From contig SDUX01000008.1 in assembly GCA_008729055.1 (NCBI GenBank), positions 496,001-560,000 on the forward strand: a DNA stretch of 64,000 bases, read 5' to 3'. Below the pieces are notes generated by a model that was not told the DNA's origin, made no database searches, and saw nothing but the letters and a program-made list of their open reading frames with translations. The stretch's first letter is position 1, and each line of letters starts with the position of its first letter. Shown piece after piece: positions 54,880 through 63,321 of the stretch. Origin of the DNA: Pyropia haitanensis. Its lineage: Eukaryota; Rhodophyta; Bangiophyceae; Bangiales; Bangiaceae. The position numbers and the translations under genes were made by a program.

Positions 54880-56086
54880 CAGCAGCTCCGCGCGCAGCCG
54901 CGCGTACTCGTCGGCAGCCGCGACGGCCGGCGCCACCGCGTCGGCCGCGGGGGGGGCGGGTGGGGGCGCGTCGGGTGGCGGGAGGACAGAGGCGGGGAGG
55001 GAGGGGGGGGGCGACGCAGCGGGCACGCCGCCCGCCGCCGAGGCCGCCGGCGCGGGCGGGGAGAGGGTGCCGCCGGTGGGTCCGCCCGCGGGTGCGCCGG
55101 CACGGCCGTCGCTAGCCGACCGCGTTCCGGGCGCAGCCGCGGCCGGAGCGCACACCGTTGGCGGTCGCCGCGGTGACCGCGGTGATGGCGACCGCGGCGG
55201 TGGCGGTGGCGGCGACGGCGGTAACGGCGGCGGTGGGGGCGGGCCCGCCGCGGCGGCGCCGCCGCCGCCGAGCAGCTCGTGGGTGCTGATGCCGCCGCGG
55301 CGGCGCGTGGCGCGGCGGCCGCCGCCCGACGCGGCCGACGCGTCCGACGCGTCCTCGTCATCGGTGCCCCCCCCCCCCCCGCAAACGACAGCGCCGCCTT
55401 GTTGCGGACGCCCAGCGCGGACGGCAGGCGGCTGGGCGGCACGGCGCCCCCCCCCCCTGGTCCGCTGCGGCGGCGGCGGCGGCGGCGGCGGCGGCCGGCG
55501 ACGCGACGAGGTCCTCAAACGGGTGGTCCAGCACCTCCACCCCCGTCACCCGCGGCGGCACCAGCGGCGCCTCCCCCTCCGTCGCGACGCCCGCGAGCGC
55601 GCGGAGCACCCACACGCCGTCGCCGTCGACGCGCCCAAACAGCGTCCGCCGCTGCCCGTCGAGCCACCCCGCGGGCCCCGTCGTCAGAAAAAACTGGGAG
55701 CGGTTGTCCCCTGGCGCGTGGCGCGCCGCGGCGAGCGCGCCGCGGTGGCGGAACGACAGCCGCGGGTGGGGCTCGTCGGCAAAGCCGCCGCCGTCGGCGG
55801 CGGCGCCGCCGTCGCCGACGCCCGCCGCGGCACGGCCGCCGGTGCCGGTCCCCGTTGGGTCACCGCCATAGATGAAGCGGGTGGGCGTGCCGTCGGCGCC
55901 CAGGGGCGTGCCGTCGGGCGCGTCCTCGATGCGGTGGAAGGGGGTGCCGGCGTAGTAGCCGTCGAGGGCGTGCTGGAGGAAGGAGCGCGTCGCGAGGGGG
56001 CACTCGGTGCAGAAGAGGGAGAGGGGGAGCGTACCGAGGGTGGTGTGGAGGAGGACGTGGCCGCTGGGGGGCGGCGTCAGGTCCAT
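54401..56086 (-). CDS. CWC27: CWC27-type spliceosomal cyclophilin (three frame breaks)
   Basis: CWC27 is a cyclophilin-fold protein of the activated spliceosome in the nucleus. ATG 56086 starts MDLTPPPSGHVLLHTTLGTL. The cyclophilin fold continues YYAGTPFHRI, FIYGGDPTGTGTGG, DEPHPRLSFRHRGALA, DNRSQFFLTTGPAGWLDGQ and ends VTGVEVLDHPFEDLV, the CWC27-specific 'N-P-F-D-D-I' end. Other frames supply the CWC27 tail in the right order: LGVRNKAALSFAGGG, then DDEDASDASAASGGG and GISTHELLGG, then LAAWAARLAAVTAADRDSGG and DVGWAAAALTFDAAG with EDYAVIDPRELRGRR (family: 'GW...L.F......Y-D-P-R'). The breaks are at C runs 55447-55457 and 55367-55380 and at G runs 54729-54744 or 54761-54771; each needs one extra base. 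A poly-Gly tract is encoded by (CCG)n at 54800-54879. The given end is the last readable codon before a C run. The gene is head to head with inhibitor-2. Confidence 0.85.
54800..54879. repeat. Trinucleotide repeat (CCG)n, about 26 copies, in CWC27
   Basis: An uninterrupted CCG/GGC repeat of about 80 bases. In the frame used for CWC27 it encodes a run of glycines between two conserved blocks of the tail. A second similar repeat is at 54297-54366. Confidence 0.95.
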
Positions 56087-56540
56087 GGTGGGGGTGGCCG
56101 CAAGTGGGGGGGGGGGGGGGGGAGGGCGGTGCGGGGGTACCCGGTCGTAGCGAGGGGCGACGGCCGCTCGGTCACGTCGGTGACAAGAGCCTGGCCGCGA
56201 GACCCAGCCCGATCAGCCGTGCGAGCGATGGCCTCTCCGCTCAACTTTCAGCTTACGAAAAGTGACCTCTGAGCCAATCGGTGGCTCCCGTGGCTATAAC
56301 AGTTGGACAGTCTTGCTCACCTTTTCAGCTGGACAAACAATTCCACTGCCAGCGGCCCGGCGGCCGCGGTGCGTGCCCAAGGGGTCGCGTCGCCCTCGCG
56401 CCTTCACCGCATCGCGGGCAGCAAGCGACCGTATCGGGCGCCCGCGCCGGGACATTTCTCGGTCTCCCCCCCCCCTCCCCCCCCCCCCTCCTCCACCCCC
56501 CCCCCCCCCGGCTCTCCGCTTCCCCCTCTCTCTCTCCAGT
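56087..56540. other. Divergent intergenic region between CWC27 and PP1 inhibitor-2
   Basis: 454 bases that should hold the promoters of both genes. The stretch 56240-56350 is less GC-rich. 56460-56540 is a C/T-rich leader with long C runs directly before the start codon. Confidence 0.6.
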
Positions 56541-56737
56541 ATGGACACGGAAACGCCGGCGCCGATGGACGGGGACCCCCCCCCCTCGGCGGCGATGGAC
56601 ACGACGCCGCCCCCCCCCCCCCCCCCGAGCCGGTGGGCATCCTCAAGCGGCCGCCCCCGCCGGCGGCCGCCACCACCGCCGCCGACGCCGCGACGCCGCC
56701 GCTCACCGCCACGCCGGCGCCGACGCCGGTCGAGTTT

Positions 56738-56774
<37 letters not shown>

Positions 56775-57204
56775 AGGCCGTCGCGGCCGCCGCGGCTGCC
56801 GCGGCGGCGGCGGCGGCGGCGGGCGCCGCCGGCGCGGCGCCCTTCCACGGCCGAGCCGACGGCGGTGGCGGTGGCGGTGGCGGTGGCGGTGGCGGTGGCG
56901 GCAGCGGCGGCGGCGGCGGCGGCGGCGGCGGTGGTGGTGCCGCCGCCGCCGCGGGCGGCCGCCCCCGGCCGGCGCGCCCCGGCGTGGTGTGGGACGAGTC
57001 CAACCTCGAGGCCAACGCGGCGTACGCGGCGGCACACCCCAAGACCATCATCCCCGAGCCGCCCACCCCCTACGCCGCCTCTGTCGGTACCGCCTCCTCC
57101 GCCTCGTCCCTGTCCTCCATCCCCGCGTCGCCCGCGGCGCCGCCGGGCGCCGACGGCACGGGGGGGGACACGCCCGACGCCCGCGGCGGCCGTGGCCGCA
57201 GCGC

Positions 57205-57252
<48 letters not shown>

Positions 57253-58093
57253 TGCCACCGCCGCCGGCGGTGGTGGCAGCGGCAGCGGCAGCGGTGGCGG
57301 TGGCGGTGGCGGCAGCGGCGGGCGCACGGGCGGGGACAGCACCAGCACCACCGCCGGCCGCGCCGCGGGCAGCAGCGGCGGTGGAGGTGGTGGTGGTGGT
57401 GGTGGCGGCGGCGCGGCTATGGTGGACACGCCGCCGTCGGCGGCGGCGGGCGTGCCGTCGGGCGGCGCGGCCACCTTCCTGCCGGCCGAGCGGCTGGTCG
57501 GCTTTAAGAGCGTCGAGGCGGTGTACCGCAGCGGCGGCGCGGCGGCGGCGGCGGCGCCCGCGGGCGGCGGCGGCGGCGGCGGTGGCGGCGGTGACGGTTT
57601 GGGGGGGGGGTGCTGGCCGCCGCGGCGGCGCGCGTCGCCGCCGCCGCCGCCGCCGCTGGGCCGGCTCGCCGCGCCAGCGGCGGCGGCCCGGTGCGGTTTG
57701 GGGGTGCAGACGACGCGGCCGGCGGGGCCGCCGACGGCGGCGGCGGTGGTGGCGGCGGTGGCCGGCCGGCGGGCGCGTCGCCGGGGCGGAACAAGCGGCA
57801 GGTGAGCCTGGCGGCGGACGCGGTGGGCGGCGCGGCTGGCGGCGCGGACGTTGGCGGTGGCGGCGGCGGCGGCGGCCACACGGTCGAGTCGGAGGACGCG
57901 GAGTTTGCGCGCAAGCGGCGGCGCCACTACCACGCCGAGTTCCCGCGCGCCATGCCCGAGTCGGACGACGACGATGACGACGACGACGACGACGACGGGG
58001 ATGAGGGTGAGGGTGCGCGGGGGGGGGGGGGGGGGGGGGGGCGCCGCGGGGGAGGGCGCCGCTGCCGTCGCGGCGGGGGAGGGGAGCGACGGC

Positions 58094-58136
<43 letters not shown>

Positions 58137-58201
58137 GCGGCGGTGGGGCGGGGGGCGGGGGCGGCGTTGCAAACGGGCACCCCCCCGCGAATGGCGAGTG
58201 A
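56541..58201 (+). CDS. Protein phosphatase 1 inhibitor-2-like regulator (frame breaks in C/G runs)
   Basis: Inhibitor-2 proteins bind the catalytic subunit of PP1 and control it in nucleus and cytosol. All three family contact regions are present in order: EPVGILKRPPP at about 56625-56655 (the 'K-G-I-L-K' PP1-binding motif), VVWDESNLEANAAYAAAHPK with TIIPEPPTPYA at 56990-57080 (the 'W-D-E-x-N-I ... E-P-x-T-P-Y' block, whose Thr is the regulatory GSK-3/MAPK site), and DAEFARKRRRHYHAEFPRAM at 57897-57955 (the 'H-Y-N-E' active-site helix, here H-Y-H-A-E). They lie in different frames. The breaks are at the C run 56610-56626, the G run 57601-57610 and the long G run near 58021-58040. ATG 56541 starts MDTETPAPMDGDPPPS. 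The linkers are poly-Gly, poly-Ala and poly-Asp, making the protein about three times longer than usual. It ends VANGHPPANGE after a Ser run encoded by the repeat at 58096. Confidence 0.82.
58096..58134. repeat. Trinucleotide repeat (CAG)x13 in the inhibitor-2 gene
   Basis: Thirteen perfect copies. In the frame that leads to the natural-looking C-terminus it encodes poly-serine; in another frame it would encode poly-glutamine. Confidence 0.95.
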
Positions 58202-59281
58202 CACGGGCACGACGGGGGGTGGGGCGGTGCAGGGGGTGGTGGCGGAGCTGCGCGGCAGGTGAGGGGGTGCGGCGGCCCCGTCCTCGTGGGCGCCGCACGC
58301 GCGTGCGTTTCCGCGTCGTGGGTCTGTTTTTTTTTTTTTTTTTTTCCGTTTCGGGCGCGGGGGGTGTGGGTGCACGACAGAGACGGGAAAACGTACGCGG
58401 CAGCAGGTGGGCTGCCCCGTGCGTGGAAGCCTTTGTACGCGCGAGCACCGTGGCACACGGCGCTTGGGCGGGCGGAGCGCGTCGTTGGGCACCGCGACGG
58501 CCGCGGGCGGGGACCCTGGCGCATGCTACCGACGGCCGCGGGCGAGGACCCCTGGTGCATGCTCGCGGCGGCGGCGAGTCGCTGCCGCGCGGCGGGGTCG
58601 CCCTGTCCCGCCGATGAGGAGTGGCTCGCCTCTCGCGACCGCGCCCAGGCGGGTGCGGCTGCCCAACAAAATATCCGCCGACACGCCCTTCTTGGCGCGG
58701 CCGTTGTCCCCCCCCCCCCCCAACCTCTCCCCACCCCCCCCCCCCCTCTTGCACCCCGGCTTGTACACAACCGTCAGCCCGGCCCAATGGCATCGCCCCG
58801 AGCGGGGACACGTGGGGCCGCCAGCGGGCGGCCAGTGGAAGCGGGCTGCCGCCCGTGGCGCGACTGGCCCCTCCCGCCCCCCCCCCCCCCCCCGCCCCCC
58901 CCGCACGCACCCCCGCCGCTGGTGCGCGCGCGCGCCGCGCCGCCTGCAGACTTTTTGCGTCCGCCGCCGGCCGTGGTCACTCCGTGCGTCTCTGTCCCCC
59001 CCCCGCGGCCCTGGCTGTCCCGCGCTGCCGCCGCCCCCATCGCTCCTCTTTGCGAGGAGCCCCACACACCCTTCTCGCGGCTACCGCATCGCCAACTTGG
59101 AAGCGTGGCCCCCCACGCTGCGCCCGTCCGCCCCTCCGTTGGCCCCTGCCGCCGCTGCCGTCAACAGGCGTTGCTGTGGCGGGCGCGTCAACCCACCGGC
59201 GCTGGCAAGGCAACCGCGGCAGCGTCGCCCGCCCCTCCCACCCCTTCCCTACCCTACCCACCCCAACTCCTGTCGTGCGAC
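58202..59281. other. Intergenic region between inhibitor-2 and GNAT-VOC genes
   Basis: No gene recognised. A run of 19 T at 58327-58345 lies 126 bases past the inhibitor-2 stop and may mark its 3' end. The last 60 bases before 59282 are C/T-rich, a leader for the next gene. Confidence 0.5.
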
Positions 59282-61447
59282 ATGGCGGGTGGCCCCGCCA
59301 TGCCGCCCTCCGCCGCCACCGCCACCCCCCCCCCCCCCCCCCGGCGGTTCCCCCCTCGGCCAGTGGCGTTTGCCGTCGCGCCGGCGCTGAGCGGGCGTCG
59401 CACCGCGGCGGCTGCCACCGCCACCACGGACCGCCGCGGCGTCACCGCCGCCCCACCGTGGGCCGGCGGCGGCCGCCTGCCGTGGCGCCACCGCCGCGGC
59501 GGCGGCGCCAGGGACGGGGTCGGCGGTGGCGGCGGTGGCGGCGGTGGCGGCGGCGGCAGCGGCGGCGGCGGCGGCGGCACGGCGGCGGCGGCGGCAGCGG
59601 CAACGACCCGCCGGGTGGTGGTGGTGGCTGCCGCGTCGTCCCCGTCGTCGTCGTCGTCGTTGTCGTCGTCGCGCAGCGGCGGTGGCGGTGGCGGTGGCGG
59701 TGGCGGCGGCGGCGGCGGCGGCGCGTCGCCCGATGCGGACGGCGTGGCGGTCCGCCGCGCGCGGGGGGCGGCGGATGTGGCGGCGGCGGTGGGGGTGTGG
59801 TCGGCCGTGTCGGGGGGGGCCGTCGGCTGGGAGGAGGACGTGGACGGCGCCGCGTCGACGACGCACGTCATTGCGTGGGCGCCCGACGGGACGGTACGGT
59901 ATCGGGGGGTGGGTAGGGTGGGGTGCAAGGTGTGGGGTGGCGGCGGGTGGGGGGATGGTGTGGAGCCTGTTTTGGGTGAGCGGCGTTTGGGCTCCGCGAC
60001 TGGCAGTGCCGAAGCAAGGGCGAAGCGCGGGGGTGGCGCCCGTCCCCGTGGCCCCACGCTGCACTGGCGGTGCGACTGACCTCCTTGGCTGCCGCCACGC
60101 TGCCCCTGCCTGCTCCCGCTCATGGCGGCCCCACTATATTGTGCTGGTTTCTCCTCCTGTTGCGCGTTCCCTTTCCCTCCCTGGTCCCTGCCGACACGCG
60201 CTCTCCCACGCCCCCCCTCCCCACTGTGGGCACCCACCCCTTCCCCCCCGCCCCTCGACAGGCCGTCGGCGCAACCCGCCTCCTCCGGGAGGGCCTCAAC
60301 GTGTGCATCTCGCGGACGGCGGTGCTGCCCGCCCACCGGAGCGCCGGCATTGGCCGCCGCCTCGTCACCGCCGCCATCCGCCTCGCCGCGCCCGTCGCGG
60401 GCGCACTGTACGTGGCGGCGTCACGGGAGGAGCGGGGGTTCTACTCGCTCCTCGGCTTCACCGCCGTCGGGCCAGAGCACACCCCGCCGGGCACCGCGGC
60501 CGCCGCGGCGGGCACCGGGGGGGGGGGGGGAGTGGAGGCGGTGGGGGGGGGGTGCCGGGCGCCGGGGGGGCGGGCGCGACCGCGGCGGGAGCGGGCGCGG
60601 CGGGGGGGGCGGCCGCGGGGGCGGCCGCGGCGGCGGGCGGCCGCGGCGTCGCCGCGGGCGGCCGCCGGTCGGTGACGCCGCTGACCAGCGGGGATGTGGG
60701 CGGGCTGCTGCGGTCGGCGGGGGCGGTCGCCGCCGGCGAGTACGGCGCTCTGGCAGGGGAGACGACCGCCGGCGGTGACGGCGGCAGCGGCGGTGACGGC
60801 GATGCGCGCGGCGGGGATGCCGTTGGTGGTGGTGGGGGCGGCGGCGCCGGGACGGCCGGCGGGGACCCCCCGCCGCCGCCCGACCCTGAGCCCGTCCGCG
60901 TGATGGTGCTCCCCCCCCCTACGTGCGCCCCCCCCGGGGTGGAGGAGGGCGGCGGCTGCGTCGGCCTGCACCACGCGGTCGTGCGCGTGTCGGACATTGA
61001 GGCGAGCCTCGCTTGGTACGGGCAGGTTGGCTTTGTGGTGGGCGACAAGTTTGGCGCCGCCGGCTGCCGCGCGTGCTTTGTCGACGGCTGGGGGACGCGG
61101 CTGGAGCTGGTCGAGGTTGGCGCCGACGGCGCGCCCGGCAGCGGCGGCGGCGGCGGTGGTGGTGGTGGTGGTGGGGGTGGTGGGGGGGGGGGGGCGGCGG
61201 TGGCGCGGGCCTCTCGCGGCTGGTCTTGGACGTCACCCGCGGGTGCACCAGCCTGGAGCTCTTCCTCGCCGACCTAGACGACAAGCTCGGCGGCCGCCTC
61301 GCGACGGTGCAGCCGCCGGGCGAGCGCGTCGCGGGCCGCTACGTCGTGTCCGTCGCGGCGGTGGCGGACCCGGACGGGTCCGAGGTCGGCTTTTGGCGAC
61401 GGGAGGCGGTGGTGCCTAAGGAGCTCCGCGCCCGCGTCGACTGGTGA
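59282..61447 (+). CDS. Fusion of a GNAT acetyltransferase with a VOC (glyoxalase-like) domain, one intron
   Basis: Exon 1 (59282-59893) starts MAGGPAMPPSAATATPPPPP, a plastid-transit-like N-terminus with Ser and Gly runs. It carries the first GNAT strands (AAVGVWSAVSGGAVGWEEDV, THVIAWAPDGT). Exon 2 starts at 60262 with AVGATRLLREGLNVCISRTA, then the acetyl-CoA loop HRSAGIGRRLVTAAIRLAAP (R-x-x-G-I-G-R) and REERGFYSLLGFTAVGPEHT, a complete GNAT fold. After a Gly/Ala linker a VOC half-domain follows: GCVGLHHAVVRVSDIEASLA, WYGQVGFVVGDKFGAAGC, GTRLELVEVG, and its second half LSRLVLDVTRGCTSLELFLA ... VADPDGSEVGFWRREAVVPK ending RARVDW. Frame changes sit in the G runs at 60517-60530 and 61182-61194; one extra base each restores continuity. 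The GNAT substrate and the VOC reaction are unknown; the VOC half keeps the first-strand His and the late Glu usual for metal binding. Confidence 0.78.
59894..60261 (+). other. Spliceosomal intron in the GNAT-VOC gene
   Basis: The intron starts GTACGG and ends CCCTCGACAG, 368 bases, phase 0. Joining the exons gives WAPDGT-AVGATRLL, the usual GNAT strand 'D-G-x-x-V-G-x-x-R-L'. The intron contains stop codons in frame. Confidence 0.82.
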
Positions 61448-61813
61448 GGCGTTGGGGAGCGGGGGGGGGGGGGGGTGGGTTGGAAACCGTCGAGGGTGGA
61501 AGAGGGGGGGGGAAGGGGGGGGGGGGATGGGGAGGGCCATGCGACGCACACAGCCCTCGCAGCGGTCGGGTGGAGGGCGGGAATCTGTCGGCTGTTAGGT
61601 GGGAGCGCCCGCCCGTCAAGGGGCGACGACGCCCACCCGCAGCAGTATGTACAGGGCGCGACAGTGATGGGACGGCCGGGTGGCAAGTGCAGCTCCCGCC
61701 GGGGCCACACCCATGCGGATGCACCACCAACGCTCCCGCATTGCCAGCGTCAAGAACAGATACAGGTGCCCTCCACTCCCCTGCGCACGGCCAGCTCCGC
61801 TGCCGCGGCAGCC
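61448..61813. other. Convergent intergenic region
   Basis: It lies between the 3' ends of the GNAT-VOC gene and the next minus-strand gene. The first half has G runs. Nothing else recognised. Confidence 0.55.
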
Positions 61814-62084
61814 TCATCGCGTGTCCCCCTCGTCCGGCACCGCCTCCCCCCCCCCCCCCCCCCCCTCCAGCGCCTGCAAAATGGTCTCGTGGAGGCCCAG
61901 CTTGGCAGCCCCCCCCCCGGCGGGAGTCCGCCGCCGCCGCCCCCGCCTCCCCTAGCAGCATCGTCTTCCCCTTCCTCCGCCGCGTCGGCGCGGGCGCCGA
62001 CCACGTCCTGGTGAATCTCCCACAGCGCGGCGAGCTCCTCCTGCGGGTAGCCGACGAAAAACGGGTTGGACGGCGGCGGCACGT

Positions 62085-62115
<31 letters not shown>

Positions 62116-62489
62116 CGACACGCACGGCACGGCGGTGACGTCGAGCGCGGCGGCCTCGTCGCCGTCTGCGCCGGCGGCGGGGCGGTAAAACGCCTCGTAG
62201 CGCGAGGTGCCGCCGCGGCCGAGGCGGGCGGCTGCTGCCGCGGCGGCCGACGGCGACACGGCGGGGGGGGGGGAGGGCGGCACGTCGTCGTCGGCGTCAC
62301 CGGCGGCGCTGCCACCCGCCGCGCCCGCAGCGCACCGCGGGGGGGGGACGGCGTGGCCCAGCCGGCGGCGGGTGAGGTGAGGAGGGGGGGGGGGGGGCGC
62401 CGCCGGCAGCGCCCGCCGGTGGCGCCGCTCACGGCGGGGTGGCCGGCGCGAGCGGCCGCTAGGGGAGGGTGCGGCGGGGCAAACGCCAT
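61814..62489 (-). CDS. Hypothetical protein, probably plastid-targeted (two frame breaks)
   Basis: ATG 62489 starts MAFAPPHPPLAAARAGHPAV, which resembles a transit peptide. A G run at 62384-62397 leads with one extra base to the frame with RLGRGGTSRYEAFYRPAAGA, then PSNPFFVGYPQEELAALWEI followed by HQDVVGARADAAEEGEDDAA. A C run at 61909-61918 leads with one extra base to AAKLGLHETILQALEGG and the natural-looking end EAVPDEGDTR at 61814. The blocks 'N-P-F-F-x-G-Y-x-x-E-E-L-x-x-L-W-x-x-H' and 'L-G-L-H-E-T-I-L-Q-A-L' look like conserved folded protein, but I do not recognise the family. Estimated length is about 225 residues. Confidence 0.55.
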
Positions 62490-63072
62490 GGTGGGGAAGC
62501 CGGAAGCGGCGGAGGGCGACCGTCCCAGTGGGGGGCTGCCACAAACGACACGGCAAGATGACAGTAGGGGCGCAAGGGACCTGGAGCGGAAGGGACCGGG
62601 GGCGACAGGGACCGGGGGGAAAAAGGCACCAGGGACGATACGCACCCACAGTGCGCTCTGCAAACTGCGAAGGGGAGGCGTAGCGCCAGGCGGACCTTGG
62701 CGGCAAACGGAGCACGGCCGTCTTCGTGGAGGCGGCGGTGGAGGCTACGAGGTTCCAGTCGGTCGGTTAGAGCACGTCTATCTGTGCACTATTTCTTATC
62801 GCTACTCGTCACTTTGTACTGTATGGGTCAACTCCACAGGCGGCTGTGGAAGGACGATTTCTGTTTGTGCGTCCGCTGGACCCTCCGCCGAGACTACCTC
62901 GGGCGGTGCGCATGCCACACAATACACCTAGATCAATTGACTTGAGAGCCTCAAATCGCCGTCAGAGGAACCCAGTTCAATACGCACGCCGAGCACAGTA
63001 ACAGATTGAGGATTCCACCCTGGTGAACTAACGATGATTTTGCGTACCAAGATGTGATATCTCATTACTGCC
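62490..63072. other. Intergenic region with lower GC content
   Basis: No gene recognised. 62750-63070 is markedly less GC-rich. A tRNA-like A-box string occurs at about 62757-62770, but no cloverleaf can be drawn. Confidence 0.45.
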
Positions 63073-63321
63073 TCATACATCGTCGAGGATTGTGACCGTC
63101 CCGACGCCAGTGGGCGGCCGTCCCTTGCGGCCCCGGCCGCAGCGGTGTCGCCGGCCACTGCCGCTGCCGCCGCCGGTGGTTTCGCGGGGGCGGCGGCTTA
63201 GGATGAAGGCCGCCGCCAGCGTGGCGGCGGCAGCGGCCAGGCAAAGGGGGGTCCCGCCGAGCCTGCCTTGGTTGGGCGCCAGTGAGAGCGCCGCAGCAGG
63301 CGTGGCTATCGCAGCCATCAT
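63073..63321 (-). CDS. Small hypothetical membrane protein
   Basis: Two adjacent ATGs (63321 and 63318) open 82 codons. The protein starts MMAAIATPAAALSLAPNQGR, has one hydrophobic helix (PLCLAAAAATLAAAFILSRR) followed by basic residues, a Gly/Arg-rich stretch, and ends GVGTVTILDDV. The open frame continues upstream without ATG to at least 63474, so a longer protein or an upstream exon is possible. No family recognised. The non-repetitive C-terminal end is the best argument that it is real. Confidence 0.4.
   Translation of the reverse strand: MMAAIATPAAALSLAPNQGRLGGTPLCLAAAAATLAAAFILSRRPRETTGGGSGSGRRHRCGRGRKGRPPTGVGTVTILDDV

Noticed and set aside
62757..62836. tRNA-like A box (GTCGGTTAGAGCA) and a B-box-like GGGTCAACTCC
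   Set aside because: No acceptor, D or anticodon stems can be paired, and the spacing does not fit a tRNA even with an intron.
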